From NCBI GenBank assembly GCA_019634735.1, contig JAHCAT010000005.1, forward strand, positions 124,001 through 188,000: DNA of 64,000 nt, written 5' to 3'. Shown piece after piece: positions 46,704 to 54,188 of this stretch. Every line of letters starts with the position of its first letter. The first letter of the stretch is position 1. The notes under the pieces were generated by a model. The model made no database searches. It was not told the origin of the DNA and worked only from the letters and a program-made list of their open reading frames with translations. The position numbers and the translations under genes are program-made. The stretch is from Lysobacterales bacterium (lineage in GTDB: Bacteria; Pseudomonadota; Gammaproteobacteria; Xanthomonadales; UBA2363).

Positions 46704-48068
46704 ATGACCGCCGTCCGGTGGACCTTCGCGCTGAGCTGCCTGGGCCTGGCGCCGGGTGGCCTGGCCGGACCCCCTGTGTCGTCCGCGCAGGTGCTGGCGC
46801 TCGAGATTCCCCATCGGGCCGGCATGCTCGCGGTCGACGGGCGACTCGATGACTGGCGGGACGAGGCGGCGCTGCGCATCGAGTACACCGAGCCCGAGCT
46901 GAAGCCGCCCCTGGGAAACCACACGATCGCGCGGGTGGTCTGGGACGAACGTGCGCTCTGGGTCGCGTTCGAGGTGCGGGACAGCGACCTTGTGGCGGCG
47001 CCGGAAGGCCTCGAATCCAGCCAGGTGTTCCAGTTCGACTCGGTCGAGGTCTATCTGGACGCCCGTGCCGACGGCGGGCCGAGGATGCGCGCCGACGACG
47101 TGCAATTGCTGGTTGCGCTGGGCGGCGCCAAGGCCATGCTCGAAGGCGACGAGCTGATCGCCCAGGCGCCGGGGGTGCGGGTACCCAAGCGGTTCAGGTC
47201 CGGAGCCGGCTTTCGCGCCGCGACCAGGGAGGTCGAAGGCGGCTGGCTTGCCGAGCTGGAGATTCCGTGGCCGCTGCTGGGCATGGAGCGCGCCGCGCCC
47301 GGCATGGAGCTTGGCCTCGGTCTGGCCACCAACGACTGGCTCTTCGATCACGCCCCGTTCGCCATGCGCGAACCCGACCTCGCCAGCCTGGCCGGAATCG
47401 CCGCCTCCGGTTCAACGGATGCCGGCGGCCCGGAACCCAGCCTGCGCGGCTCGGGCTACTGGCCCTGGAGCTGGACCGAGGGCCGCGACTACGGCTATCC
47501 GGACCAGTGGCGCAGGGTGGTGCTGATGGAGGCGGGAGCAGCCTCCTCAGGCCCGCGGGGCGCGGTCTGGTTCGCGCTGGCAGCATCGATGCTGGGCGTC
47601 GCTGTGCTCGCGACGGTTGCCCTTGCACGGCGGCGGCGCGCGGCGATGCTCGAACGGGTCGGCCGGCCCGCCGGCAACGACGGATTTCGGCAGGGTGCGC
47701 CGGCCCTGGACGAACCGGTCCCGGCAGCCGGCATGATCGACGATGATCCGGCGGCCGTGTTCGCGCAGCGTGCGGCCGCGGCAGTGGAAGCCCGCCTGGC
47801 GCGCTCGATCACCCCCGCCGAACTGGCGGCCGCGCTGCATGTCTCGCTTCGTACGCTGCAGCGGCGACTCGCCGAAGCACCCGCATGCACGCCCAGCGAG
47901 CTCATCGATTCGGTGAAGATGCGGCATGCCAGAAAGATGCTCGAGGAGGGCGAGCTGACCGTGCGCGAGATCGCCGAGCGGGTCGGCTTCGGCGACCCCG
48001 GGCATTTTTCCCGGCGTTTTCGGGCGCACTGGGGGCTGCCACCGTCGTCGCTCAGAAACGGAGACTGA
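46704..48068 (+). CDS. Membrane-anchored AraC regulator with periplasmic CBM9-like sensor
   Basis: A 454-residue protein with three parts. Residues 1-22 form a signal or anchor sequence. Residues 28-275 form a CBM9-like sugar-binding module (AVDGRLDDWRDEAALRIEY, ARVVWDERALWVAFEVRDSD, FQFDSVEVYLDARAD, GWLAELEIPWPLLGME). A transmembrane helix spans 286-309 (GAVWFALAASMLGVAVLATVAL) with a basic stop RRRR. After a linker, residues 360-450 form an AraC-type double helix-turn-helix (TPAELAAALHVSLRTLQRRLAE, REIAERVGFGDPGHFSRRFRAHWG). Predicted topology: sensor outside, DNA-binding domain inside, a one-component system. It likely regulates neighbouring exported-protein genes, for instance the convergent HzsA-like gene; that is inference. 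Confidence 0.85.
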   Translation: MTAVRWTFALSCLGLAPGGLAGPPVSSAQVLALEIPHRAGMLAVDGRLDDWRDEAALRIEYTEPELKPPLGNHTIARVVWDERALWVAFEVRDSDLVAAPEGLESSQVFQFDSVEVYLDARADGGPRMRADDVQLLVALGGAKAMLEGDELIAQAPGVRVPKRFRSGAGFRAATREVEGGWLAELEIPWPLLGMERAAPGMELGLGLATNDWLFDHAPFAMREPDLASLAGIAASGSTDAGGPEPSLRGSGYWPWSWTEGRDYGYPDQWRRVVLMEAGAASSGPRGAVWFALAASMLGVAVLATVALARRRRAAMLERVGRPAGNDGFRQGAPALDEPVPAAGMIDDDPAAVFAQRAAAAVEARLARSITPAELAAALHVSLRTLQRRLAEAPACTPSELIDSVKMRHARKMLEEGELTVREIAERVGFGDPGHFSRRFRAHWGLPPSSLRNGD

Positions 48069-48431
48069 TGCCAGGAATCGCTGCGGCCCGCTGTCTGGAA
48101 CCGAGACCGACGCCGGCGATCGCCGGGACCCGGGCGACCGCCTGTCCCGCTGAGCGGGCGAGAACGGCCGTCATGCCGAGCTGACCGGCGGGTCCGCACA
48201 CCGCCCATCCCCGTCCTGGCCTGATCGACCGCGCCGGCTGCCTGGCCGCGCGACGCTGCACCGGTCCTGCGCGTTCGCGCAGCGAGGGCGTGGAACCGAA
48301 CCGCGGACCGGGCGAATGACCCGGATGGCCACGCCAGGCCGGGCGCGGCGCCGGGATGGCCCAGGGCCGGAACGACGCATTCGTCCCGGCCGGTTCATCG
48401 GGTGCGGACCAAGGGGTGCGGTAACCACCCG
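48069..48431. other. 363-bp convergent gap
   Basis: Lies between the AraC-type gene and the convergent HzsA-like gene. It is GC-rich, with no gene, RNA or convincing T-tailed terminator seen. Open frames here are continuations of shadows of the flanking genes. Confidence 0.5.
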
Positions 48432-51400
48432 TCAGGGGGCCGTTCCCGCCCCGCCGCCGGCCTCGAAGCCATTGGCGAACAGGAGATCGCCCGGCATCCG
48501 CCAGCGCCGCTCGACCACGGTCTCGTTGCCCGCATGGTCGCGCACCCGCACAGTGACCACGATCGGGCTGCCGGGCGGTATCGCCGACGGCAGCGACAGG
48601 CTCGCGACCGAGCCGGACGGGTCCAGGGCCAGGCCGGCAGCGAGGTTGGTGCCGGCCGGCACGCCGCCCAGCGCATGACTCGCGGTGACGCGCAGCGTCG
48701 CCGGGTTGACACCGGACGCGGTGTCGAAGGCGGAGATCTGGATGACGGAAACCGGCTCGCTGGCCGCATCCGCGGCGGGCCGGACCACCAGGGTGGGCCG
48801 CAGGTCGTCCTCGTGGAAGCCCCAGAAGGCTTGCTGGCCGGGTGGCTGGCCGGGCTGGTTCCATGCGACCAGCTCCACAGGCGTGCCCAGATCGATCCAT
48901 CGGGCGACCGTGAGGCGTTCCGCTGAGGAGAGCCCCGGAATCGGAGGATGTCCGGCGAAGTCCAGGTCGTCGGGTCGGTCGGCATTGCTGCGACCGTCCA
49001 GCCGGGCGCCCCAGAGCGCCCAGACGAGAAGGCTCTGGCGCGCCTGGTAGGACCGGACCAGGCGGGTCGGCTGGACCGGCGGCGCCGCACCCGCGCCGTT
49101 GAACAGCAGGCGGTGGATAGTGGCGGGCCAGCCGGCGATCGTGCCCGCGGCGGCGGTGAGCGGAAGTCCTGCCGCGGGCGAACTCGCACCGTGGCAGCTC
49201 GCGCAACGGGACTCGAACACCGGCAGCACATCGGCGAAGTACTCGACCGTGACCTGCGGACTGGCCACGGCCTGGACGGTCGGCTCGCCGCCGCCGGCCG
49301 CCGGCACGAACAAGGGCGTGGTACGGGCAAGGTCGCGTACCGGATAGGTCGGGCTGGAGGCCGCGGTGCCAGGGAACGGCATGGGCTGCTTTGAGTGGGC
49401 ATGGCACCCGCCACAGTCCCAGCGCGCCTCGCCCGGCCGCAACTGGTGCCAGGTCTGCGCCATGTTCAGCGTCAGGCCATTGCGGTCGATGGTCTGGAAC
49501 GTGAAGGGCACATCGGCGGGCAGCTTGACCAGAAACGAGGTGTCCGGCGCGATGCTTCCGTCCGGCAGCATGCTGGTCGCTCCCGGCGGTTTGCCCGAGG
49601 CCGCGCCGCGGGTCGGCACTTCGCCCAGGATCCTCAGACGCTCGCCGCCCACCGCCAGGTATTCGATGCTGTTCCAGGGGTAGGAGCGGTCGGTCTGCGG
49701 CTCCATGGCGAGCACGCGCAAACCCCAGATGTCGTCGTCGCCGTAGACGCCGGCGTCGGCGCCCTGTCGGACCCACGAGTACACCGTCTCCAGGTTGCCC
49801 GGGTTCCAGGGATCGCGGTCGCCCCACCAGGGACCCAGCGCGGGCTCGGTCTCGCGCCAGATCAGGGATGACGATCCGACCAGGCCGAAGGGCTCACCCG
49901 GAACCAGTCCGGTGGCGATGATCTGGCTGTCGTTCGGGCCAGGACGCAGCGGCGGCTCGCTGGCGCCGTGCAGGGCCGACCAGGGCACCACGGGGCGCGG
50001 CCACTGGAGGTTGAAGCCCAGCTCGCGCACCACCAGCGGCATGCCGGACGGCGGCCCGGGTACGTTGGCCGGCGGCGTCGGGACCACGCTGCCGTCGGGA
50101 ATCAGGCGGATCTCGCCGTGGTACCAGGGAAACGCCGTGCCGGTGCCCTGATAGATGCCGTTGTGGTTGGCGGGTCCCGGTGAGTAGGCGACCAGGATTT
50201 CCGCGGCCGGACCCCCCACACCCGGAAGCGGGGGTACCGCGACAGGCTGCGTCACCTTGCCCCGGCGTGCAGTGCCTGCGCACTGGCCGGGCTCGGCCGA
50301 GCCGTAGGGATCGTGCTCCCTGCCGGGGCAGGGTGCCGGGAAGTCGTCGGGCGTGGTCCAGGGGGTCAGCACCCGGCGCAGCTCGCCAGGCTGGCCCGGG
50401 TCGCGACGGGCGAACGGAATCGGGCCGAAGGGTGGCGGATCACCGGTCAGGAAGTCGGGACCGGGCGGGTCGAGCGGATAGCGGATGAGGTCGCCGAAGC
50501 CGTTGTTGTTGAGGTTGTAGTAGCGGGTGACGACGATGTCGCCGCCGGGCATCTGGGTCGCGAAGTGGTGCGTGATGCCGAACTCCGCGAATCCGCTGAG
50601 GCTGTTCCAGGCGCGGCCGTCGGGTTCGATGATCCAGAGCGGGAAGTTGCGCTCGTCCCTGAGCCCTTGCTCCTCCCAGCTGGAGAACATGATCCGGCCG
50701 TCGGCCAGCACCTGGGGGTGCAGCGCCATTGCCAGGTTGAGGTGGCCGACCAGCTCGGGGTTGGCGCCGTCGGCGTCCATCCGGAACAGCTGCAGGGTGC
50801 GCTGGCCGACGTCCATCACCTTCGGTGGCAGCACGTTGTTGCGGGTGGACGTGAACACGATGGTGCCGCCGGGCGCCCAGGTGCCGCCGGTGTTGAACAC
50901 CCCGATCCGCGGCAGGTTGCTGTTCGGGCCTGGCCCGAAGTTGGCGCCATTGCCCAGGTTGGGGGTATGGCGCTGGGTGGTGAGCCGCTGGGCCTGGAGG
51001 GTGCCCAGGTCCAGGACGTAGAGATCCGCCCCCGCCGCCGAGAGGCCGCCGCGCTGGGGGTTGCCGGTGGTGAGGTCGTGATACCAGGTCAGCAGTACCC
51101 GCTGACCGTCGAACGAGACATTCGGGTCGGATACCGATCCCACCGACAGGGGCGAGCCGCCGGGCGTGTCGAGCAGCGGACGGTGCGATTCCAACGGAAA
51201 GATCACCTGCCGGGTACCGTCGGGGCGCAGCCGGACCAGCACCGCGCCGGCATCGGGGGTGAGCGGACGGACCGTATCCGGCCAGACGCTGGCGCCGTTC
51301 TCGGGGTGGCCGGGCATCGGGCCATTGCTGGGGCGCGGCGCCCGCACATAGAGCAGGTCGAACGGCAGCGGGTTGACGACATCGGCCCAGGCCGAACCGA

Positions 51401-51440
51401 CCTGGATCGCTGACGCGAGAATGATGATCAGGGTGCGCAT
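48432..51440 (-). CDS. Large HzsA-like beta-propeller protein with two c-type heme motifs
   Basis: A 1002-residue exported protein (signal peptide LIIILASAIQVGSAWAD). The N-terminal half has propeller motifs resembling the protein at 36252 (VSFDGQRVLLTWYHDL, GGTIVFTSTRNN, GRIMFSSWEEQG, HHFATQMPGGDIVVTRYYN). Heme c motifs are CGGCH in WDCGGCHAHSKQP (Cys about residue 675) and CASCH in ESRCASCHGASSP (about 745), followed by a cytochrome-like C-terminal SAERLTVARWIDLG block. A beta-sandwich tail with DTASGVNPATLRV ends DLLFANGFEAGGGAGTAP, the shared GFE motif. The ATG at 51440 follows GGAGG; the much longer frame upstream is repeat DNA. Probably a periplasmic or surface redox protein; electron partners unknown. 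Confidence 0.78.
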   Translation of the reverse strand: MRTLIIILASAIQVGSAWADVVNPLPFDLLYVRAPRPSNGPMPGHPENGASVWPDTVRPLTPDAGAVLVRLRPDGTRQVIFPLESHRPLLDTPGGSPLSVGSVSDPNVSFDGQRVLLTWYHDLTTGNPQRGGLSAAGADLYVLDLGTLQAQRLTTQRHTPNLGNGANFGPGPNSNLPRIGVFNTGGTWAPGGTIVFTSTRNNVLPPKVMDVGQRTLQLFRMDADGANPELVGHLNLAMALHPQVLADGRIMFSSWEEQGLRDERNFPLWIIEPDGRAWNSLSGFAEFGITHHFATQMPGGDIVVTRYYNLNNNGFGDLIRYPLDPPGPDFLTGDPPPFGPIPFARRDPGQPGELRRVLTPWTTPDDFPAPCPGREHDPYGSAEPGQCAGTARRGKVTQPVAVPPLPGVGGPAAEILVAYSPGPANHNGIYQGTGTAFPWYHGEIRLIPDGSVVPTPPANVPGPPSGMPLVVRELGFNLQWPRPVVPWSALHGASEPPLRPGPNDSQIIATGLVPGEPFGLVGSSSLIWRETEPALGPWWGDRDPWNPGNLETVYSWVRQGADAGVYGDDDIWGLRVLAMEPQTDRSYPWNSIEYLAVGGERLRILGEVPTRGAASGKPPGATSMLPDGSIAPDTSFLVKLPADVPFTFQTIDRNGLTLNMAQTWHQLRPGEARWDCGGCHAHSKQPMPFPGTAASSPTYPVRDLARTTPLFVPAAGGGEPTVQAVASPQVTVEYFADVLPVFESRCASCHGASSPAAGLPLTAAAGTIAGWPATIHRLLFNGAGAAPPVQPTRLVRSYQARQSLLVWALWGARLDGRSNADRPDDLDFAGHPPIPGLSSAERLTVARWIDLGTPVELVAWNQPGQPPGQQAFWGFHEDDLRPTLVVRPAADAASEPVSVIQISAFDTASGVNPATLRVTASHALGGVPAGTNLAAGLALDPSGSVASLSLPSAIPPGSPIVVTVRVRDHAGNETVVERRWRMPGDLLFANGFEAGGGAGTAP

Positions 51441-51562
51441 GGTGGTGGTCCTCCGGCGCCGGACTGTGCCCTGACCCAGGAGCGCCCTGCCATGGATGGA
51501 TGCGACGAACCGCTGGGACGATCGCGTCATGCCGCGATTCTTCGACTCGTTCGAGCGGTCGG

Positions 51563-52046
51563 GCGGGGGACCGGGGACTGGGGACTGGGGACTGGGGACC
51601 GGGGACCAGGGAGCGGGGACCGGGGTTCGAGGACCGGGGACCAGGGACCAGGGACCGGGGACCGGGGACCGGGGTTCGAGGACCGGGGACCAGGGACCAG
51701 GGACCGGGGACCGGGGTTCGAGGACCGGGGACCAGGGACCGGGGACCAGGGACCGGGGACCAGGGACCGGGGTTCGAGGACCGGGGTTTGAGGACCGGGG
51801 TTCGGGGTTCGGGGTTCGGGTTCGGGTTCGGGGTTCGGGTTCGGGTTCGGGGTTCGGGTTCGGGTTCGGGGTTCGGGTTCGGGGTTCGGGTTCGGGGTTC
51901 GGGTTCGGGGTTCGGGTTCGGGGTCGGGTTCGGGGTCGGGTTCGGGTTCGGGGTCGGGTTCGGGGTCGGGTTCGGGGTCGGGTTCGGGGTCGGGTTCGGG
52001 GTCGGGTTCGGGGTCGGGGTTTGCGTTCGGGATTCGGGATTCGGGG
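51563..52046. repeat. Large G-rich heptamer array upstream of the HzsA-like gene
   Basis: About 480 bp. The first half (to about 51780) is GGGGACC, GGGGACT and AGGGACC units with periodic GGGGTTCGAGGACC variants, themselves arranged in a higher-order period of roughly 50 bp. The second half is GGGGTTC/GGGTTC alternation, then GGGGTCGGGTTC, ending in GGGATTC. The reverse complement of the first half is the GGTCCCC family at 11830. Because 7 is not a multiple of 3, no stops arise in several frames on both strands and long false reading frames appear. Four-G runs every seven bases give strong G-quadruplex potential on the plus strand. Confidence 0.95.
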
Positions 52047-52088
52047 TTGCCGGAGTGGAGCGCGACCTGCTCTCCCTCTGAGAGACCT

Positions 52089-52119
52089 GATTGGCGTCGT
52101 CTCCAAGACACCGCCCCAG
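52089..52119 (-). repeat. 31-bp repeated element, copy 1
   Basis: Matches 53871-53901 at 29 of 31 positions by eye (core GATTGGCGTCGTCTCC, then AGACACCGCC, then CAG on the plus strand). It sits 159 bp beyond the ECF sigma gene stop and about 650 bp upstream of the HzsA-like gene, which is read on the minus strand. Confidence 0.8.
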
Positions 52120-52277
52120 TCAGGCCCGTACCCCTTCTGCCAAGCGCGTGCCGCCGGGCGACGGCACCGCACTTCTCCCCTCCCCCGCCCTGCGGGGGAG
52201 GGGCGGGGGAGAGGGTCGGGGCTCGCCAGGATCTGGATCGTCGCCGGTCCAGGGGCGTGCCCTCCCGACACTTGCCC

Positions 52278-53006
52278 TCAGTTGCCGCCGCTGCCGCTTT
52301 CCGGCGCCGCGTGTGCGAGCAGGGCCGCGCGCATGGCGCGCAACTCCTGGTCGATGTCCGCGCCATCGCCGGTCTGGTCGGCCAGCTCCGCACGCACCAG
52401 GTCGCGCAGTCGGGCGCGCAGGCGGTGCACGGTCACCGCCACGGTGTTGGGCCGCAGAGAGAGCTGTTCGCCCAACCGGCGATAGTCGGCCGGACCTGCG
52501 CCCTCGCCGAGGTGGGGTTCCAGGCGCTCGAACAGCGCGAGCTTCCCGGCCCGCTCGGCCTCCTCGCGCAGACGCTCGAAGGAGCGCTCGATGACGGTCA
52601 GCGCCCAGGCCCGCTCGAAGGCCTGCTCCGGAGTACATCCCCCGGTATCGGCCAGCACGGCCAAGGCATCGTCGATCGGCACGGACGCCAGTCCACCACC
52701 GCGCTTTACCGCAGCCGCGGCCACCCGGGAATTGGCGAGGAAGTTCCGCAGGCTGGTCAGCAGGAACGCGCGGAAGCGGCCCCGCTCGGGATCGGCCTGG
52801 GTGTCCCAGCGCCGTTCCAGCAGGCGCGTGAAGAAGTCCTGCGCGAGATCTTCGGCTTCGCTGGCATCGTGGCCGCGGTGACGGATGAAGGCCACCACCG
52901 GTCGCCGGTAGTTGCGACAGATCGATTCGAGTGCCTGCCGCGCCTGCTCGGGGCCGCCGCGCGCCTGCATGATCAGGCTCCAGCGGGTGGTCGCGAACTG
53001 CAGCAT
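52278..53006 (-). CDS. ECF-type RNA polymerase sigma factor
   Basis: A 242-residue sigma-70-family factor. The start [17 protein letters not shown] is characteristic of the ECF group with a TTRWSL N terminus. Region 2 is [35 protein letters not shown] (the -10 recognition and core-binding helices). Region 4 is [34 protein letters not shown], the -35 helix-turn-helix. A 30-residue C-terminal extension follows. No anti-sigma factor is adjacent; the neighbour upstream is a DUF1232-like protein. This group in other bacteria is often coupled to protein kinases rather than classic anti-sigma factors, which cannot be tested here. ATG at 53006. Confidence 0.88.
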   Translation of the reverse strand: MLQFATTRWSLIMQARGGPEQARQALESICRNYRRPVVAFIRHRGHDASEAEDLAQDFFTRLLERRWDTQADPERGRFRAFLLTSLRNFLANSRVAAAAVKRGGGLASVPIDDALAVLADTGGCTPEQAFERAWALTVIERSFERLREEAERAGKLALFERLEPHLGEGAGPADYRRLGEQLSLRPNTVAVTVHRLRARLRDLVRAELADQTGDGADIDQELRAMRAALLAHAAPESGSGGN

Positions 53007-53154
53007 CGGCCAGCACTCCCGGAACTGGAACGGCCCGGCGGACGCGAGCGGAACGGCACCAGGCGACGTCGCTTGCCGCACGGCGCCCGGCCGATCCACC
53101 TTGGGCGCGCGGGGATGAGCCGGCAAGCAAGCACCGTCCCGGGCCAGGCCGCGA

Positions 53155-53805
53155 CTACAGTACCTGGAAAAGGGAAGCCCGCGGGTCGGGCGCGGGCCTG
53201 CGCCGGATGCTGCCAGGCGATTCCCTGGACAGGCGTGTCGGTACCAGTCCCTCCAGCCATTCCGCGCCAACCCGCCGGGGGCGCAACGCCGCCTGTCCCC
53301 CGGCGAAAGAGGTGTCCTGCCTGAGCCGGCAGTAGTCCTCGTATTCGGCCAACTCGTCGCCCACCCGCTGCAGCATGACATCGGCCAGGATGGCCTCGTC
53401 CAGGCGACCGACCACCGGCATCGAGGCCGGCAGCAGGACACGCGGATCGGCCGCGTAGGCGGCGATCGCATCCAGTTGCGCGGCCAGCGCCGCCGATGCC
53501 AGCCAGCCGCTGTCTTCCCGCATGACCTGCAGGCGCGACAGGCTGGCCAGTCGCGAACTCACGAAGGCGGGGCGGCTGCCGTCGGGATGGTTGTCCAGCG
53601 CCCGCTGAGCGGCCATCGCCAGCTGGTCCAGGACCAGTCCGGGCGAGCGCGGACTGATCGAATGCAGCGCGGCGTTGAAACAGGCCAGTCCGTCCTCCCG
53701 CAGTTCGTGGCCGGCGACGCGGCAGCCGGGCTCCGCGCCGCGGGTCAGGAAGTCCAGGAAGTCCGGGAGGAACGCCGGATCGTCATCGGGCGGGCTGGGA
53801 ATCAT
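53155..53805 (-). CDS. DUF1232/YkvA-like protein
   Basis: A 216-residue soluble-looking protein. AAYAADPRVLLPASMPVVGRLDEAILADVML resembles the DUF1232 (YkvA) core in which a proline-rich IPDFIPVLGYLDDAIV-like stretch is conserved, but here it is embedded in a longer protein with an N-terminal helical region (FLPDFLDFLTRG, LVLDQLAMAAQRALD). Function unknown. It lies upstream of the ECF sigma gene, same strand, 148 bp apart. The ATG at 53805 (MIPSPPDDD) is chosen; 56 further codons upstream in frame cross a repeat element and lack coding character. Confidence 0.6.
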   Translation of the reverse strand: MIPSPPDDDPAFLPDFLDFLTRGAEPGCRVAGHELREDGLACFNAALHSISPRSPGLVLDQLAMAAQRALDNHPDGSRPAFVSSRLASLSRLQVMREDSGWLASAALAAQLDAIAAYAADPRVLLPASMPVVGRLDEAILADVMLQRVGDELAEYEDYCRLRQDTSFAGGQAALRPRRVGAEWLEGLVPTRLSRESPGSIRRRPAPDPRASLFQVL

Positions 53806-53870
53806 CGGGCGGTCCGCTGGCAGGCTACCCTCCCCGTACCGCAGATGCGCCGGACCATTACCGACCGCCC

Positions 53871-53901
53871 GATTGGCGTCGTCTCCCAGACACCGCCACA
53901 G
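53871..53901 (-). repeat. 31-bp repeated element, copy 2
   Basis: Near-identical to 52089-52119. It ends about 66 bp upstream of the DUF1232-like start on the minus strand, a position suitable for a promoter or operator. Confidence 0.8.
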
Positions 53902-53931
53902 CCTGGCCGGGGCTCGACGCCAACCCGGTGT

Positions 53932-54092
53932 CCAGCAGCTTGTTGAAAAACAACCCTCGTGGTCGTTCTCCAAGTCGCCCGTCCGGCGCAGGTCCGGACG
54001 CGCTTCCGTCGAATCAACTGATTGCGCAGATGCTTCGACGAGCGGCCACCCATGGCCGCAGCCGGCAGGCTGTTTGTCAACAGCCTGCCAGG
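53932..54092. mobile_element. Possible MITE-like remnant
   Basis: The left end AGCTTGTTGAAAAACAACC and the inverted right end GGCTGTTGACAAACAGCC are similar, resembling terminal inverted repeats about 160 bp apart. No transposase, target duplication or second copy is visible, so this is tentative. The right end itself is a perfect hairpin (54064-54089). Confidence 0.3.
54064..54089. other. Perfect 11-bp stem hairpin
   Basis: GGCAGGCTGTT and AACAGCCTGCC flank a TGTC loop. It lies 100 bp beyond the rluC stop, with no T-run. Could cap the rluC transcript or mark the end of a small mobile element. Confidence 0.6.
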
Positions 54093-54188
54093 CGTTCGGA
54101 CCCGGCCCGGCTGCTGCAGCGGGCCGCCATGGCGCCCTCCTGAAGCACCCGGGCCAGGCAGGGTGGGAGCCGCCTCGGCCGGCTGCGT

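Noticed and set aside
36252-51440. Anammox-type hydrazine synthase
   Set aside because: Only alpha-subunit-like sequences with one or two heme motifs are present; beta/gamma subunits and partner enzymes are missing, so hydrazine synthesis is not supported.
48432-52271. A continuous minus-strand frame of 1279 codons that would fuse the HzsA-like protein to a Pro/Arg/Glu repeat domain
   Set aside because: The extra N-terminal part is translated heptamer DNA; a good signal peptide with GGAGG lies at 51440. Seven-base repeats lack stops in several frames by nature.
51496-52485. Plus-strand Gly/Arg/Asp repeat proteins over the heptamer array
   Set aside because: Open in several frames on both strands at once, with no ribosome site and no conserved domain; a product of the repeat, not a gene.
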